From Salimicrobium flavidum (lineage in GTDB: Bacteria; Bacillota; Bacilli; Bacillales; Halobacillaceae): 64,000 nucleotides of DNA. Location: assembly GCF_900156645.1 (NCBI RefSeq), contig NZ_FTOC01000003.1:62001-126000 (forward strand), in the 5' to 3' direction. Within the stretch, counting starts at the first letter, position 1. Every line of letters starts with the position of its first letter. This document shows, in pieces, positions 1 through 7,888 of the stretch. Under the pieces are notes generated by a model. It was not told the origin of the DNA. It searched no databases and was given only the letters and a program-made list of their open reading frames with translations. A program made the translations under genes and the position numbers.

Positions 1-611
1 ATGTGATGTCCCCCGTCTTTGGAGATGATGATCGTGTCGAAACGAACCGTCTGCCCTGCGGTGACTGCCCGGAAATGATCCAGGGTTTTTTTACCCGCTT
101 CCTCAGGCAGGAAATGCAGATAAGGAGTACCTTTGATCTCTTCAGCGGGGTAGCCGAAGAGTTCTTCTCCGGCATGATTGATATTCGTATACCTGCCGTT
201 CATATCCAGGGAGAAGATGGTGTCCGGGTTATAAAGAAACAAAGATTTGAACTGTTGATCCTTATATTTAAGACGATATTTCATTTCTCTATTTTTGGAG
301 ATATCCGTAGCTATAGTAAGCATATATGTATGGCCATCGGAGAGGGTCAGCGGATAGCTTGTCACTTCAGCAGGTAGTTCACGACCGTCTTTCCTGAAAT
401 GTATCTCCTCTTTCTTTTCTGTGGAATAAGGACCGAGAAATTCAGAAGGAGGGATGTTGAGGATCTCCTCTCGCTTGTAATCGAGTTTCGAAAGGACTGT
501 TCGGTTTATTTCTACGAAGCGATCTCTAGCCGGATCACTGAGGAAAATTCCGTTATCCGCATTATGAAATATTTTCATCAAATCTTCTTTGGTCCATGCG
601 GATGCATCCAT
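1..611 (-). CDS. PAS-domain sensor protein, cut by the left edge
   Basis: The reverse strand is open from an ATG at 611 (protein start MDASAWTKEDLMKIF) to the window edge, preceded by the ribosome site AGGGGG. It encodes two consecutive PAS domains. The first has NADNGIFLSDPARDRFVEIN and FLGPYSTEKKEE, then the PAC-like HFRKDGRELPAEVTSYPL. The second has LFLYNPDTIFSLDMNGRY and FGYPAEEIKGTPYLHFLPEE. PAS domains sense ligands, redox state or light and usually sit before a kinase, GGDEF/EAL or sigma-54 output domain. That output would lie outside the window, so the class of regulator cannot be named. No signal peptide or membrane segment is visible at the N terminus, so it is probably cytoplasmic. 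Confidence 0.8.
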   Translation of the reverse strand, partial: MDASAWTKEDLMKIFHNADNGIFLSDPARDRFVEINRTVLSKLDYKREEILNIPPSEFLGPYSTEKKEEIHFRKDGRELPAEVTSYPLTLSDGHTYMLTIATDISKNREMKYRLKYKDQQFKSLFLYNPDTIFSLDMNGRYTNINHAGEELFGYPAEEIKGTPYLHFLPEEAGKKTLDHFRAVTAGQTVRFDTIIISKDGGHH

Positions 612-782
612 AAGTGTACCCCCTATTTTTTTAATAACATAATTATACCAATTGTATCAGTTAATGGGTATATTTTCTACTGCTTTAAAACTTTAGGACC
701 ATCGAGGATGTGAATTTACTGAAAATATGACATGTTCACCTGAAAAAACGGGAAAGGAAAGGGAAAAGGAGTGGCTGCTATT

Positions 783-2117
783 ATGATCAAAGAAGAAGTG
801 AGACAGACAAAACGGATATTGCGTAAACAAACCATCTCGACAATTTTGGAAGAATTCGATAATCGGATCATGAATTTGACGAAAACGGACCGACGTGCGA
901 AGTATCGTAAAATGAAGCAGGATCCCTACAGTTTTTTTCGCGGAAGTGCTTATCTGTTTTACTACGATACCGTGAATATCCCTCTGAAATACCATACTCC
1001 GCTTGAGAAACCGACGTGGATCCTCGGAGATATGCATATGGATAATTTCAGTGCTTTCAGCAACGAAGAAGGAAACATCGTCTTTGATGTCGATGATTTC
1101 GATGAAGGATTTCTCGGCTCCTATTTATATGATGTGCTACGGATGGTCGTAAGCATACGGCTGAATGCGGAGTATATGGATTTCTCCGAAAAAGAACAAA
1201 ATGAATTCGTAGCTCAGTTTTCGAAAAAATACCGGAAGCAGATGAAGAAGTTCTCCAAAGGAGACGAAGATCCGGTGGACACGTTTTTCACCGTGGATAA
1301 TACGGACAGTGCTGTGAAGAAAACACTGAAAAAGCTGGAAAAACGAAAAGCGACCCATGAATTGGAGAAACAGACGACTATCGATGATGAAGGTAACCGG
1401 CAGTTTGATCGGGACAAGGAGAAATTGAGTAATGTCTCTAACGCCGATTGGAAACGTATATCTGTGGCATGGCCGGATTATGTCGCATCTTTGAGGGAAG
1501 AGACAAGACGGGACGAGGCTCATTACGAGATCAAAGATATAGTGAAAAAGAGCGGAGCCGGCATAGGCTCGACAGGACTGAAACGATTTTATGTACTGAT
1601 TGAAGGAAAACATGAAAATGCCGATGAGGATGATGTGATTTTAGAAGTGAAGGAAGCGCGTACACCAGTGCCCGCATATTTTTTCCCTTACGACGAGGAT
1701 TTCTGGGTGATGCACGAGCACCAGGGAGAGCGTGTAGTTACCACGCAACAGGCGATGCACCATATGTCGGATCCTTATCTCGGCTATTTTAATGATGGGG
1801 AGCGTGATTATTATGTCCGTGAACGTTCGCCTTATGAGAAAGATCTGAAAGAAAAGCACTTGGAAGATAAGCGGTCGATGAAGGAAACAGTACAAGTAAT
1901 GGCAAAGGTGGCTGCCAAGATCCACGCCCGTGCCGATGCGGACATTGAACTCGGTGTGCTTGATTATCATAGTGAAAAAGCTATTATAAAAGTGCTGAAA
2001 GATGACAAGGATGGTTTCGTCGAAGAGATGCAGGTGTGGGCGGAATTTTATCACCAGCGTGTCAAAGAGGATTTTGAATTGTTCCAGGAATGGCTGAACG
2101 AAGAATTTGATAACTAG
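783..2117 (+). CDS. DUF2252 family protein, kinase-like fold
   Basis: This 444-residue protein has the hallmarks of the DUF2252 family: the early FFRGSAYLFYYD, then PTWILGDMHMDNFSAF and FDVDDFDEGFLGSYLYDVLR. GDMHMDN and DVDDFDE resemble the catalytic HxDxxxxN and DxD loops of aminoglycoside-phosphotransferase-like kinases, the fold to which the family is assigned. Substrate and role are unknown. I chose the ATG at 783, 11 bases after AAGGAG, over a GTG at 771 that overlaps that ribosome site. The gene stands alone and is followed at once by a terminator. It is acidic and lysine rich, with no signal peptide. Confidence 0.85.
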   Translation: MIKEEVRQTKRILRKQTISTILEEFDNRIMNLTKTDRRAKYRKMKQDPYSFFRGSAYLFYYDTVNIPLKYHTPLEKPTWILGDMHMDNFSAFSNEEGNIVFDVDDFDEGFLGSYLYDVLRMVVSIRLNAEYMDFSEKEQNEFVAQFSKKYRKQMKKFSKGDEDPVDTFFTVDNTDSAVKKTLKKLEKRKATHELEKQTTIDDEGNRQFDRDKEKLSNVSNADWKRISVAWPDYVASLREETRRDEAHYEIKDIVKKSGAGIGSTGLKRFYVLIEGKHENADEDDVILEVKEARTPVPAYFFPYDEDFWVMHEHQGERVVTTQQAMHHMSDPYLGYFNDGERDYYVRERSPYEKDLKEKHLEDKRSMKETVQVMAKVAAKIHARADADIELGVLDYHSEKAIIKVLKDDKDGFVEEMQVWAEFYHQRVKEDFELFQEWLNEEFDN

Positions 2118-2125
2118 GAAAGGAC

Positions 2126-2151
2126 GTCCGGGATTCTTCCCGGACTTTTTT
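2126..2151 (+). terminator. Intrinsic terminator after the DUF2252 gene
   Basis: GTCCGGG and CCCGGAC form a 7-bp stem around a 6-base loop and are followed by six T. It starts nine bases after the stop codon of the DUF2252 gene. Confidence 0.85.
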
Positions 2152-2155
2152 GAAA

Positions 2156-2260
2156 AGCTCTGTTCAAGCCTATGGTTGATGATAGGAACGGAAGGTGGGG
2201 ACGCCTGCGGCAAGCTTCCACCTGAAGAGACGAATATCAACAACATATGATAATAGAGCC
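2156..2260 (-). repeat. Repeat A, copy 1, short and inverted
   Basis: This is an internally deleted, inverted copy of a repeat also found at 7114-7289, 38717-38890 and 44631-44800. Read on the minus strand it begins GGCTCTATTAT, passes GGTGGAAGCTTGCCGC and GCAGGCGTCCCCACC, and ends GAACAGAGCT, so the terminal inverted repeat (GGCTCTGTTA-like) is kept. The middle part between the two GC-rich arms, about 65 bases in the other copies, is missing. There is no coding capacity. It looks like a MITE or a stem-loop repeat. Confidence 0.75.
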
Positions 2261-2362
2261 TTTTTAAAAAGGGAAGATGTAAGAGGGTCTTGTGCAGGTG
2301 AAAGAGAAAAGTTTCATTAAACAAGTTCGCATATAATAATCTGGAGAAAAGAGGGGAGAAAA

Positions 2363-3028
2363 ATGAAAAAGTGGCCATTTGCTCTGATCCTGACCCTGGT
2401 GCTGGTCGGTTGCGGATCAGGGGCTGAGGAGAGTAAGCCGGCAGATACTACCGAAGGAACAGAAACGGAGCAGACCTCCGGGGAGGGAAGCGGCTCCGAT
2501 GACACGGTCGACGTCGATAAGGGTGTATTCAATGTGGATGTGACCGTACCAAAAACGTTATTTGAAATGGAAGGCGGGGACTATGAAGAAGTGAAGGCTT
2601 CCGCTGAGGAAGAAGGAATCGGCGAAGTCATTGACAACGGAGATGGAACCATCACTTATAAAATGTCCAGGTCGAAACATAAAGAAATGATGCAGGAGAT
2701 GGAAAAAGAAATCGAAACTTCTATGGAAGATATACGTACGAGTGGCGATTACGCCTCTATCGAAGGGTTATCAGCGAATGGCGATTACTCCGAATTCACG
2801 CTGAAAGTCGACCGGTCGGCCTACGAAGACAGTTTTGACGGGTTCGCCGTGTTTGGTGTGGGGCTGCTCGGACTTTATTATCAACTTTTCGACGGGGCCG
2901 ATCCTGATAGTTACAGTGTGGTCGTTCAAGTTACGGATGCCTCGAGTGGAGAACAGTTCGATACCGTGGAGTTTCCGGAAGTACTGGAACAGATGGAGGA
3001 AACCGAAGATCAGATGAACACTGAATGA
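2363..3028 (+). CDS. Lipoprotein of unknown function
   Basis: This 221-residue protein has a lipoprotein signal peptide: MKKWPFALILTLVLVGCGSG, with lipobox LVGC and Cys18 as the predicted lipidated residue. A Ser/Thr/Glu/Asp-rich linker (about residues 20-50) leads to a mixed globular domain containing the charged helix HKEMMQEMEKEIETSMEDI. The protein should be held on the outer face of the membrane. I do not recognise the family. The ribosome site is AGAGGGGAGAAAA. A truncated response-regulator gene starts 22 bases after the stop codon, so this gene may once have belonged to an operon with a two-component system. Confidence 0.7.
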   Translation: MKKWPFALILTLVLVGCGSGAEESKPADTTEGTETEQTSGEGSGSDDTVDVDKGVFNVDVTVPKTLFEMEGGDYEEVKASAEEEGIGEVIDNGDGTITYKMSRSKHKEMMQEMEKEIETSMEDIRTSGDYASIEGLSANGDYSEFTLKVDRSAYEDSFDGFAVFGVGLLGLYYQLFDGADPDSYSVVVQVTDASSGEQFDTVEFPEVLEQMEETEDQMNTE

Positions 3029-3050
3029 TAGGTATAGGGGGGCGGGCGGA

Positions 3051-3161
3051 ATGTCGCGAATTCTCGTAGTAGAGGATGAACAGAAAATAGCCAGAGTGCT
3101 CGAACTGGAATTGACCTATGAAGGATATACATTGGAAAAAGCGGTAGGTTATCGGGTTTGA
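3051..3161 (+). pseudogene. Response regulator remnant (receiver domain start)
   Basis: An ATG at 3051 opens the typical start of an OmpR-family receiver domain: MSRILVVEDEQKIARVLELE, then LTYEGYTLEKAV. The phospho-acceptor pocket acidic residues (VEDE) are present. The frame ends after 36 codons at TGA 3159-3161, so the phosphorylated Asp, the rest of the receiver domain and the DNA-binding domain are missing. Nothing downstream to 3275 resembles the lost part or a histidine kinase, so a deletion is more likely than a single frameshift. The sequence is closest in style to ArlR/CssR-type regulators, which is an inference from memory. Confidence 0.75.
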
Positions 3162-3274
3162 ACATGAAGATGACGTTCGGTTAACGTTCATAGGTGGTGA
3201 TATTATTTTTGAGAAAGTGAATTTTTCATCAAAGATAAGGTCATTTTTCATTAGAAGCTTCAACATTTAAAATT

Positions 3275-3310
3275 GAGACCATGAGCTATTTAGTTATCGC
3301 TCATGGTCTC
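3275..3310. terminator. Stem-loop, probable terminator
   Basis: GAGACCATGAGC pairs perfectly with GCTCATGGTCTC around a 12-base loop. There is no clear T run on either side. It lies between the response-regulator remnant (+) and the 3' end of gntP (-), where a two-way terminator would be expected. Confidence 0.55.
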
Positions 3311-3417
3311 ACTATACTATGAAAAATCAGTTGTTGTTTTCGTTTTGAAGTTGCTGACATTCTCTTCTGAACATCGATAAACATCATCATGCATGAACCA
3401 TTAATAGAACGCTCTTT

Positions 3418-4773
3418 TTAGACCAAGATGAACCATAGAATGGAAGTGATAATTATAGCCGTTCCTCCTTGCAGAAGGGTAGCCATCGTTTGTGCTTTAT
3501 AAGCCTGGGTAATGGACATGCCACTGAATTCTTTAACGACCCAGAAGTAACTGTCGTTCACATGAGAGACGACCATTGCCCCGGCACCTACTGCCATGAC
3601 TACAAGTGAAAGAGGTACGGCGCCTTCGATTCCTACTTGATCGAGTAGAGGAGCGATCAGTGTGGAAGTGATGACGATGGCCGCAGTAGAAGACCCCTGA
3701 GCACTTTTGAGACCTGCAGCAATGATGAAAGGTATGAATATGAAAAGAGCACCAATGGCTGCATCGTTACCGGCGATTCCGGTAATGATATCTGCGATGC
3801 TTGTAGCATTGATGACGGAACCGAACGCACCCCCGGCTCCTGTAATCAACAGAATCGGTGCAGCTTCCTTGATCCCTTCACCGATCCACGACGTAAGCGT
3901 TTCTTCATCAAATTTAGGTAGAAGAAGGAAGGCGAAAAGCACACCTGTAAGTAATGCTACAACAGGAGAGCCGAGGAAAAGGAAGATATCGAAAAACATC
4001 CCTGTCCAGCCTGCGAATGTAATAATTGAACTGAATCCTATAAGTAGGATAGGTACAAGTATTGGAGCGAAAGACTTAGAAGCGGAAGGCATGGTTCCGA
4101 AGTCTTTGATGATATCGTCGTAACTGTAGACATTCTCTTCTTCTGACTCCGTGTGCATTTTTGATCCTACTTTTATCGCCCAGAGGTAGCCTACGAAAAT
4201 TACAGGGATTGCTATGATGATTCCGAAAAGTATAACGGTACCTAAATATTCTTCAGCTCCTATGTTACCGGCAGCTGCTATAGGGCCTGGAGTAGGTGGA
4301 ACCAAAGTGTGTGTCGCGAATAACCCGGTTGAAAGAGCGATAGCCATAGAAATCACAGAGACTTTTGTTTTAGCAGCCAGCGCTTTTTTTAAGGAGGATA
4401 ATATAACGTACCCCGAGTCGCAAAACACAGGGATACTTACTATACTGCCAATAGCGCTCATGGCGAGTTGGGGACGTTTTTCACCTACGATCCTAAGCAC
4501 AACCTCAGCCATCCGCAGGGCGGCGCCTGATTTTTCAAGAATAATTCCAATGATAGTACCGAAGACGATTACAAGACCGATACCGCCCATAAGTCCGCCG
4601 AAACCATTGTTCACTGCTTCGACCACTTCACTTAACGTCAAACTCGAAAAGATACCTATAATGAATGCCGTGACGATAAGTGACAGGAATGGGTGAAGGT
4701 TAAATTTCGCTGTTGCCACGATGACCAAAATCACACCTAAGACAATTATGAAGACGAGTCCTAGTCCTTCCAT
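3418..4773 (-). CDS. gntP: GntP-family permease, probably for glycerate
   Basis: This 451-residue hydrophobic protein, with about 12 membrane segments, has GntP-family features: SIPVFCDSGYVILSSLKKAL, FATHTLVPPTPGPIAAAGN and the C-terminal SAQGSSTAAIVITSTL. GntP proteins carry gluconate or related sugar acids in with protons. Its start codon overlaps the stop codon of the glycerate kinase gene by one base (TAATG), so the two are translationally coupled. That makes glycerate, rather than gluconate, the likely substrate. No gluconate kinase is nearby. Confidence 0.85.
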   Translation of the reverse strand: MEGLGLVFIIVLGVILVIVATAKFNLHPFLSLIVTAFIIGIFSSLTLSEVVEAVNNGFGGLMGGIGLVIVFGTIIGIILEKSGAALRMAEVVLRIVGEKRPQLAMSAIGSIVSIPVFCDSGYVILSSLKKALAAKTKVSVISMAIALSTGLFATHTLVPPTPGPIAAAGNIGAEEYLGTVILFGIIIAIPVIFVGYLWAIKVGSKMHTESEEENVYSYDDIIKDFGTMPSASKSFAPILVPILLIGFSSIITFAGWTGMFFDIFLFLGSPVVALLTGVLFAFLLLPKFDEETLTSWIGEGIKEAAPILLITGAGGAFGSVINATSIADIITGIAGNDAAIGALFIFIPFIIAAGLKSAQGSSTAAIVITSTLIAPLLDQVGIEGAVPLSLVVMAVGAGAMVVSHVNDSYFWVVKEFSGMSITQAYKAQTMATLLQGGTAIIITSILWFILV

Positions 4774-5915
4774 TATTGAGGGCCTCCTTTTTTATTAAAA
4801 ACATATAGAGCTCTTGCTATCTGGGAAGATTCATCATGCAGGTTGCTTTCGGCATTTGATATACAGTCTTCTAATGTCGCTGGAGCTTTAGTGATAGAAA
4901 AGCATGCATCAAATGTTGTGTTCAAGATATCCAAATCTCCCTTAAGTGAACCGGATAATAGGAATACAGGAACTTTTTGCTTTCCGGCTAGGGCAGCTAC
5001 ATAAGAAGGTGCTTTACCCTGGAGTGTCTGCTCGTCGGATTGCCCTTCTCCAGTAATAACGAGGTCTGCTTTCTCAACGAATGATTCCAGCTGGATGGCC
5101 TCTGCTATAAGCGATGCTCCTGATTCTAATACGGATTCTAGACACATGAATGCAAAACCCAACCCTCCGGCTGCACCTGCGCCTTCTCGGTGTGCTAACT
5201 TTTTGCCTAGCACCCCCTCTAATCTTTGGCTGTATTTTTCCAAATGGTAATCGTAATCCGCGATTTGGGAAGGGGTCGCGCCTTTTTGTGGGCCATAGAC
5301 TTGGCTGGCTCCATGTTCTCCTGTAAGAGGATTTGTGACGTCACTGGCGATACGTATATTCGACTCGAATATACGGGGATCGAGCTCTTGTAAGTCGATA
5401 TGTTCTATAGTTTTTAGATCTCTTCCGTAGTTACCGACCGGTTGTTTCTTTTCATTCAAAAATTCAGCTCCTAAAGCTTTCAGCATTCCGAACCCACCTT
5501 CGTTCGATGAACTACCTCCGATAGCAATCAAGAATTTTCTTATTCCCTGGTCCAGTGCATGACGAATAACTTCGCCGATTCCCAGGGTGGTAGTGAAGTC
5601 GGGGTTCTTTTTCTCTGAAGGAACAATAGGAAGCCCGGCTATGTTTGCGCATTCGATAATAGCTACATTGTCTTTTGTAATCATATACCAGGTTTCTAAC
5701 TCTTCTCCGATAGGACCAGTGGCAGTAACCAACATTTTTTCGTTTTCAATGGAGGTCGAAAGTGCATCTAAAGTCCCCTCCCCTCCATCCGCCATCGGTT
5801 TTTTTATAATGCTCGCGCCAGGATAGTTGGTATGGAAAGCATCTCCGATAACATCTGCGACTTCCACTGCATCAAGACTACCTTTAAAAGAGTCAGGAGA
5901 AATAAGTATATTCAC
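4773..5915 (-). CDS. glxK: Glycerate 2-kinase
   Basis: This 380-residue enzyme belongs to the GarK/GlxK glycerate kinase family, which phosphorylates D-glycerate with ATP to 2-phosphoglycerate for lower glycolysis. Family motifs: MNILISPDSFKGSLDAVEVA at the N terminus, PMADGGEGTLDAL, GGSSSNEGGFGMLKALGAEF and DLVITGEGQSDEQTLQGKAP. Length is normal. The start is GTG at 5915 behind AAAGGAGG. It is followed directly by the GntP permease and preceded by the CdaR-type regulator on the same strand. Together they form a glycerate (or glucarate-derived glycerate) utilisation unit. Confidence 0.92.
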   Translation of the reverse strand: MNILISPDSFKGSLDAVEVADVIGDAFHTNYPGASIIKKPMADGGEGTLDALSTSIENEKMLVTATGPIGEELETWYMITKDNVAIIECANIAGLPIVPSEKKNPDFTTTLGIGEVIRHALDQGIRKFLIAIGGSSSNEGGFGMLKALGAEFLNEKKQPVGNYGRDLKTIEHIDLQELDPRIFESNIRIASDVTNPLTGEHGASQVYGPQKGATPSQIADYDYHLEKYSQRLEGVLGKKLAHREGAGAAGGLGFAFMCLESVLESGASLIAEAIQLESFVEKADLVITGEGQSDEQTLQGKAPSYVAALAGKQKVPVFLLSGSLKGDLDILNTTFDACFSITKAPATLEDCISNAESNLHDESSQIARALYVFNKKGGPQ

Positions 5916-5964
5916 AAGGGTCCTCCTTTCCTGAAATCATACTTTCACTTTATATAAAATAAAA

Positions 5965-6012
5965 CGCTTTCACAATTGACGAATAGTAAGAAAATCGTCA
6001 ATTATGAAAGCG
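5965..6012 (-). terminator. Long stem-loop between cdaR and glxK
   Basis: An inverted repeat of about 18 bp per arm (CGCTTTCA then AATTGACGA, one mismatch) encloses a 12-base loop. On the minus strand TTTTATTTTAT follows, so it fits an intrinsic terminator of cdaR. It ends 49 bases before the glxK start, so it could also serve as an operator or attenuator for glxK-gntP. Confidence 0.7.
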
Positions 6013-6017
6013 GATTC

Positions 6018-7070
6018 TTATGCATTTGCACAAACTAGTATTGTTTTATAAATAATTGCATCTCTAAATTCTCTTGGGTTAAGAGATACTTGTTTCTGTA
6101 TACGGTCGAGTCTGTAATTCAGGGTGTTTCGGTGTATATGAAGGACTGATGATGTGCTATTGATTTTCATGTTTTCCTGTAAAAATATCTGGAGCGTAGA
6201 AATGTAGATCTGGTCCATTTCGAAAAGTTTTTTGGAGTATAATGAAGTGACATTTTTGTAGGTGTTTTCATTTATATTATAGAGAAGTCTTTCTGCCGGT
6301 ATATGCTTGCTGTAAACGGGTGAAGGGGAGGCAGGGAAAATTTCAAGAGCTTCTCTGGCTTGATTATAGGAATCAATGATCCCCTTCAAAGAAAATTCGG
6401 GATTTCCAAATGCTGTTTCTCCCTTTTGAAGTCCAATGGGAATGGTGTAGTGTAAACTCGAGGGCTCCAGGACAGCTATCGTATAATTTTCGAAGGGAAG
6501 AACGAGCAAGTAATCAATGTTATGGTTTTTGAGTTCGTATTTCACAAAGTCCGTTTCCAATGTTCTGGAAATAATCACTTGCCAGGTCTTTTCTACATCA
6601 ATTTGAAGAGTGTATTCAGCTTCCTTTTTTAAGTCCTCTAAATTCTCCATTGAACTTAGAAGCACCTTTCTCAGCCAGTTCAACCATAGTCTTTCTAAAT
6701 CAAAGCTTTCGCGTTCAAGGTAAATTTGTTCCAGAACAATTTCTACAGAAGCGAGAGTCATTTTAGCTGTCTGCATTATAGATGCAGGGTCTCCAGTCAT
6801 TCCTACGACCCCTGCCAATTCTTTTCTGTGATAGACAGGAAGATTGACTCCTGTTTTAGCATTAGGGAATTTATGTAGGTCAGTTTTGTGAATTATTTGA
6901 GGTTCCCGGGTTTCGCAGACGTTTACTGCTCCCCCGTGTAACCTTCCGACTCTTGTGTGGTCTGTGCTTGCTATAATTACTCCGCGACTATCCATGAGGT
7001 TGATGGATGTCTCAACGTAAGAGGATAATCTAGTAATAATTTCATTTCCTAACTGAGCTGATAATTCCAT
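6018..7070 (-). CDS. cdaR: CdaR-type transcriptional activator
   Basis: This 350-residue regulator has the sugar-diacid recognition domain at the N terminus (MELSAQLGNEIITRLSSYVE, then NLMDSRGVIIASTDHTRVG and VNLPVYHRKELAGVVGMTGD). A PucR-type C-terminal helix-turn-helix follows (HRNTLNYRLDRIQKQVSLNP). CdaR proteins activate genes for glucarate, galactarate and glycerate use. It lies upstream of glxK-gntP on the same strand, separated by a long stem-loop, and is their probable activator. The ATG at 7070 follows GAAGGAGG. Confidence 0.9.
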   Translation of the reverse strand: MELSAQLGNEIITRLSSYVETSINLMDSRGVIIASTDHTRVGRLHGGAVNVCETREPQIIHKTDLHKFPNAKTGVNLPVYHRKELAGVVGMTGDPASIMQTAKMTLASVEIVLEQIYLERESFDLERLWLNWLRKVLLSSMENLEDLKKEAEYTLQIDVEKTWQVIISRTLETDFVKYELKNHNIDYLLVLPFENYTIAVLEPSSLHYTIPIGLQKGETAFGNPEFSLKGIIDSYNQAREALEIFPASPSPVYSKHIPAERLLYNINENTYKNVTSLYSKKLFEMDQIYISTLQIFLQENMKINSTSSVLHIHRNTLNYRLDRIQKQVSLNPREFRDAIIYKTILVCANA

Positions 7071-7113
7071 ATCTGAGCCTCCTTCAACTGTACGAACTAT
7101 ATTTTATAATAAT

Positions 7114-7289
7114 GGCTCCGTTATGGTTTATTGTTGATTTTCATCCATACGGGTGGAAGCTTGCCGCGGGGCATAACGTCAACTTCCAGAATCTCCCTTC
7201 GGTCAATTCCGGTGATTTTCCGTTCATGCTTCTCCCGCAGGCGTCTCCACACCTTCGTTCTAAAATCAACAACCGGCTTTAACAGAGCC
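7114..7289 (+). repeat. Repeat A, copy 2, full length
   Basis: This 176-bp repeat begins GGCTCCGTTATGG and ends TTTAACAGAGCC, giving near-perfect terminal inverted repeats. Inside are a second, imperfect inverted pair (GGGTGGAAGCTTGCCGCGGG against CCCGCAGGCGTCTCCAC) and TTCCAGAATCTCCC. It has no coding capacity. It fills most of the gap between cdaR and the small membrane protein and may carry the distal promoter of cdaR. Confidence 0.8.
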
Positions 7290-7312
7290 AAAAGTTAAAA
7301 TACTACATAATA

Positions 7313-7759
7313 TTAACGTAGTCTGAAAAATAGAAGAAGACCGATCGGGAGAAGATAGATGAATTCATAACGGATGACGGATAAGGCGTACGTTTTTTCA
7401 TTTACCGGATACAGAAGATGGACCCCGTTCCCGAGAAAATCGATACCGAGCGAGCTGATAACAAGCACCAGGGTCAGTCTCCACCAAATGGCAGGGACTC
7501 GCATGCTGAGTAGCTTACGCATAATAAAGGCGAAGAGCAGAGCGAGGATAGGTACCGTAATCAATGAGTGGCCGATAAGAAAACCGAATAATTTCGGGAT
7601 ATCAGGCAGAACCACAAGAAAAGCGACACTACCGAGAAGAGTGAATCTCGTTTTTCGGTAAGTGAATGAAGGCCCGTGAAATATGAGATCTGTAATGAGC
7701 ACCCCAGTCAGAATGTGGAACAACGTTGATGGGATATGACTAAGTAAAAGTTCAAGCAT
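7313..7759 (-). CDS. Small multi-pass membrane protein
   Basis: This 148-residue protein has four or five hydrophobic segments and begins MLELLLSHIPSTLFHILTGV. The segments VLPDIPKLFGFLIGHSLITV and GIDFLGNGVHLLYPVNEKTY recall the YdjM/DUF457-type membrane proteins predicted to be metal-dependent hydrolases, but the match is only by eye. I chose the ATG at 7759, 10 bases after AAAGGAA, over an ATG at 7795 with a weak ribosome site. It is a single gene beside a repeat, transcribed away from the amidase gene. Confidence 0.55.
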   Translation of the reverse strand: MLELLLSHIPSTLFHILTGVLITDLIFHGPSFTYRKTRFTLLGSVAFLVVLPDIPKLFGFLIGHSLITVPILALLFAFIMRKLLSMRVPAIWWRLTLVLVISSLGIDFLGNGVHLLYPVNEKTYALSVIRYEFIYLLPIGLLLFFRLR

Positions 7760-7842
7760 AAGTGTTCGTTCCTTTCTTTTATTCTTCTTGTGCATACCCT
7801 GAATGATGACCAGTGAAAAGTCATTATTTTTGTAGTTTCATT

Positions 7843-7870
7843 TTAATTATCTTAATATTAAGATAATTAA
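7843..7870. promoter_or_regulatory. Perfect 28-bp palindrome, candidate operator
   Basis: The two 14-base halves (TTAATTATCTTAAT and its exact complement) meet with no spacer. It ends two bases before the ribosome site of the amidase gene at 7889, and the minus-strand gene starts at 7759, so it sits between divergent genes. The form (ATCTTAAT-ATTAAGAT core) resembles MarR-family operators, which is inference. Confidence 0.55.
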
Positions 7871-7888
7871 TGGAAAGGGGTGGAAGCA

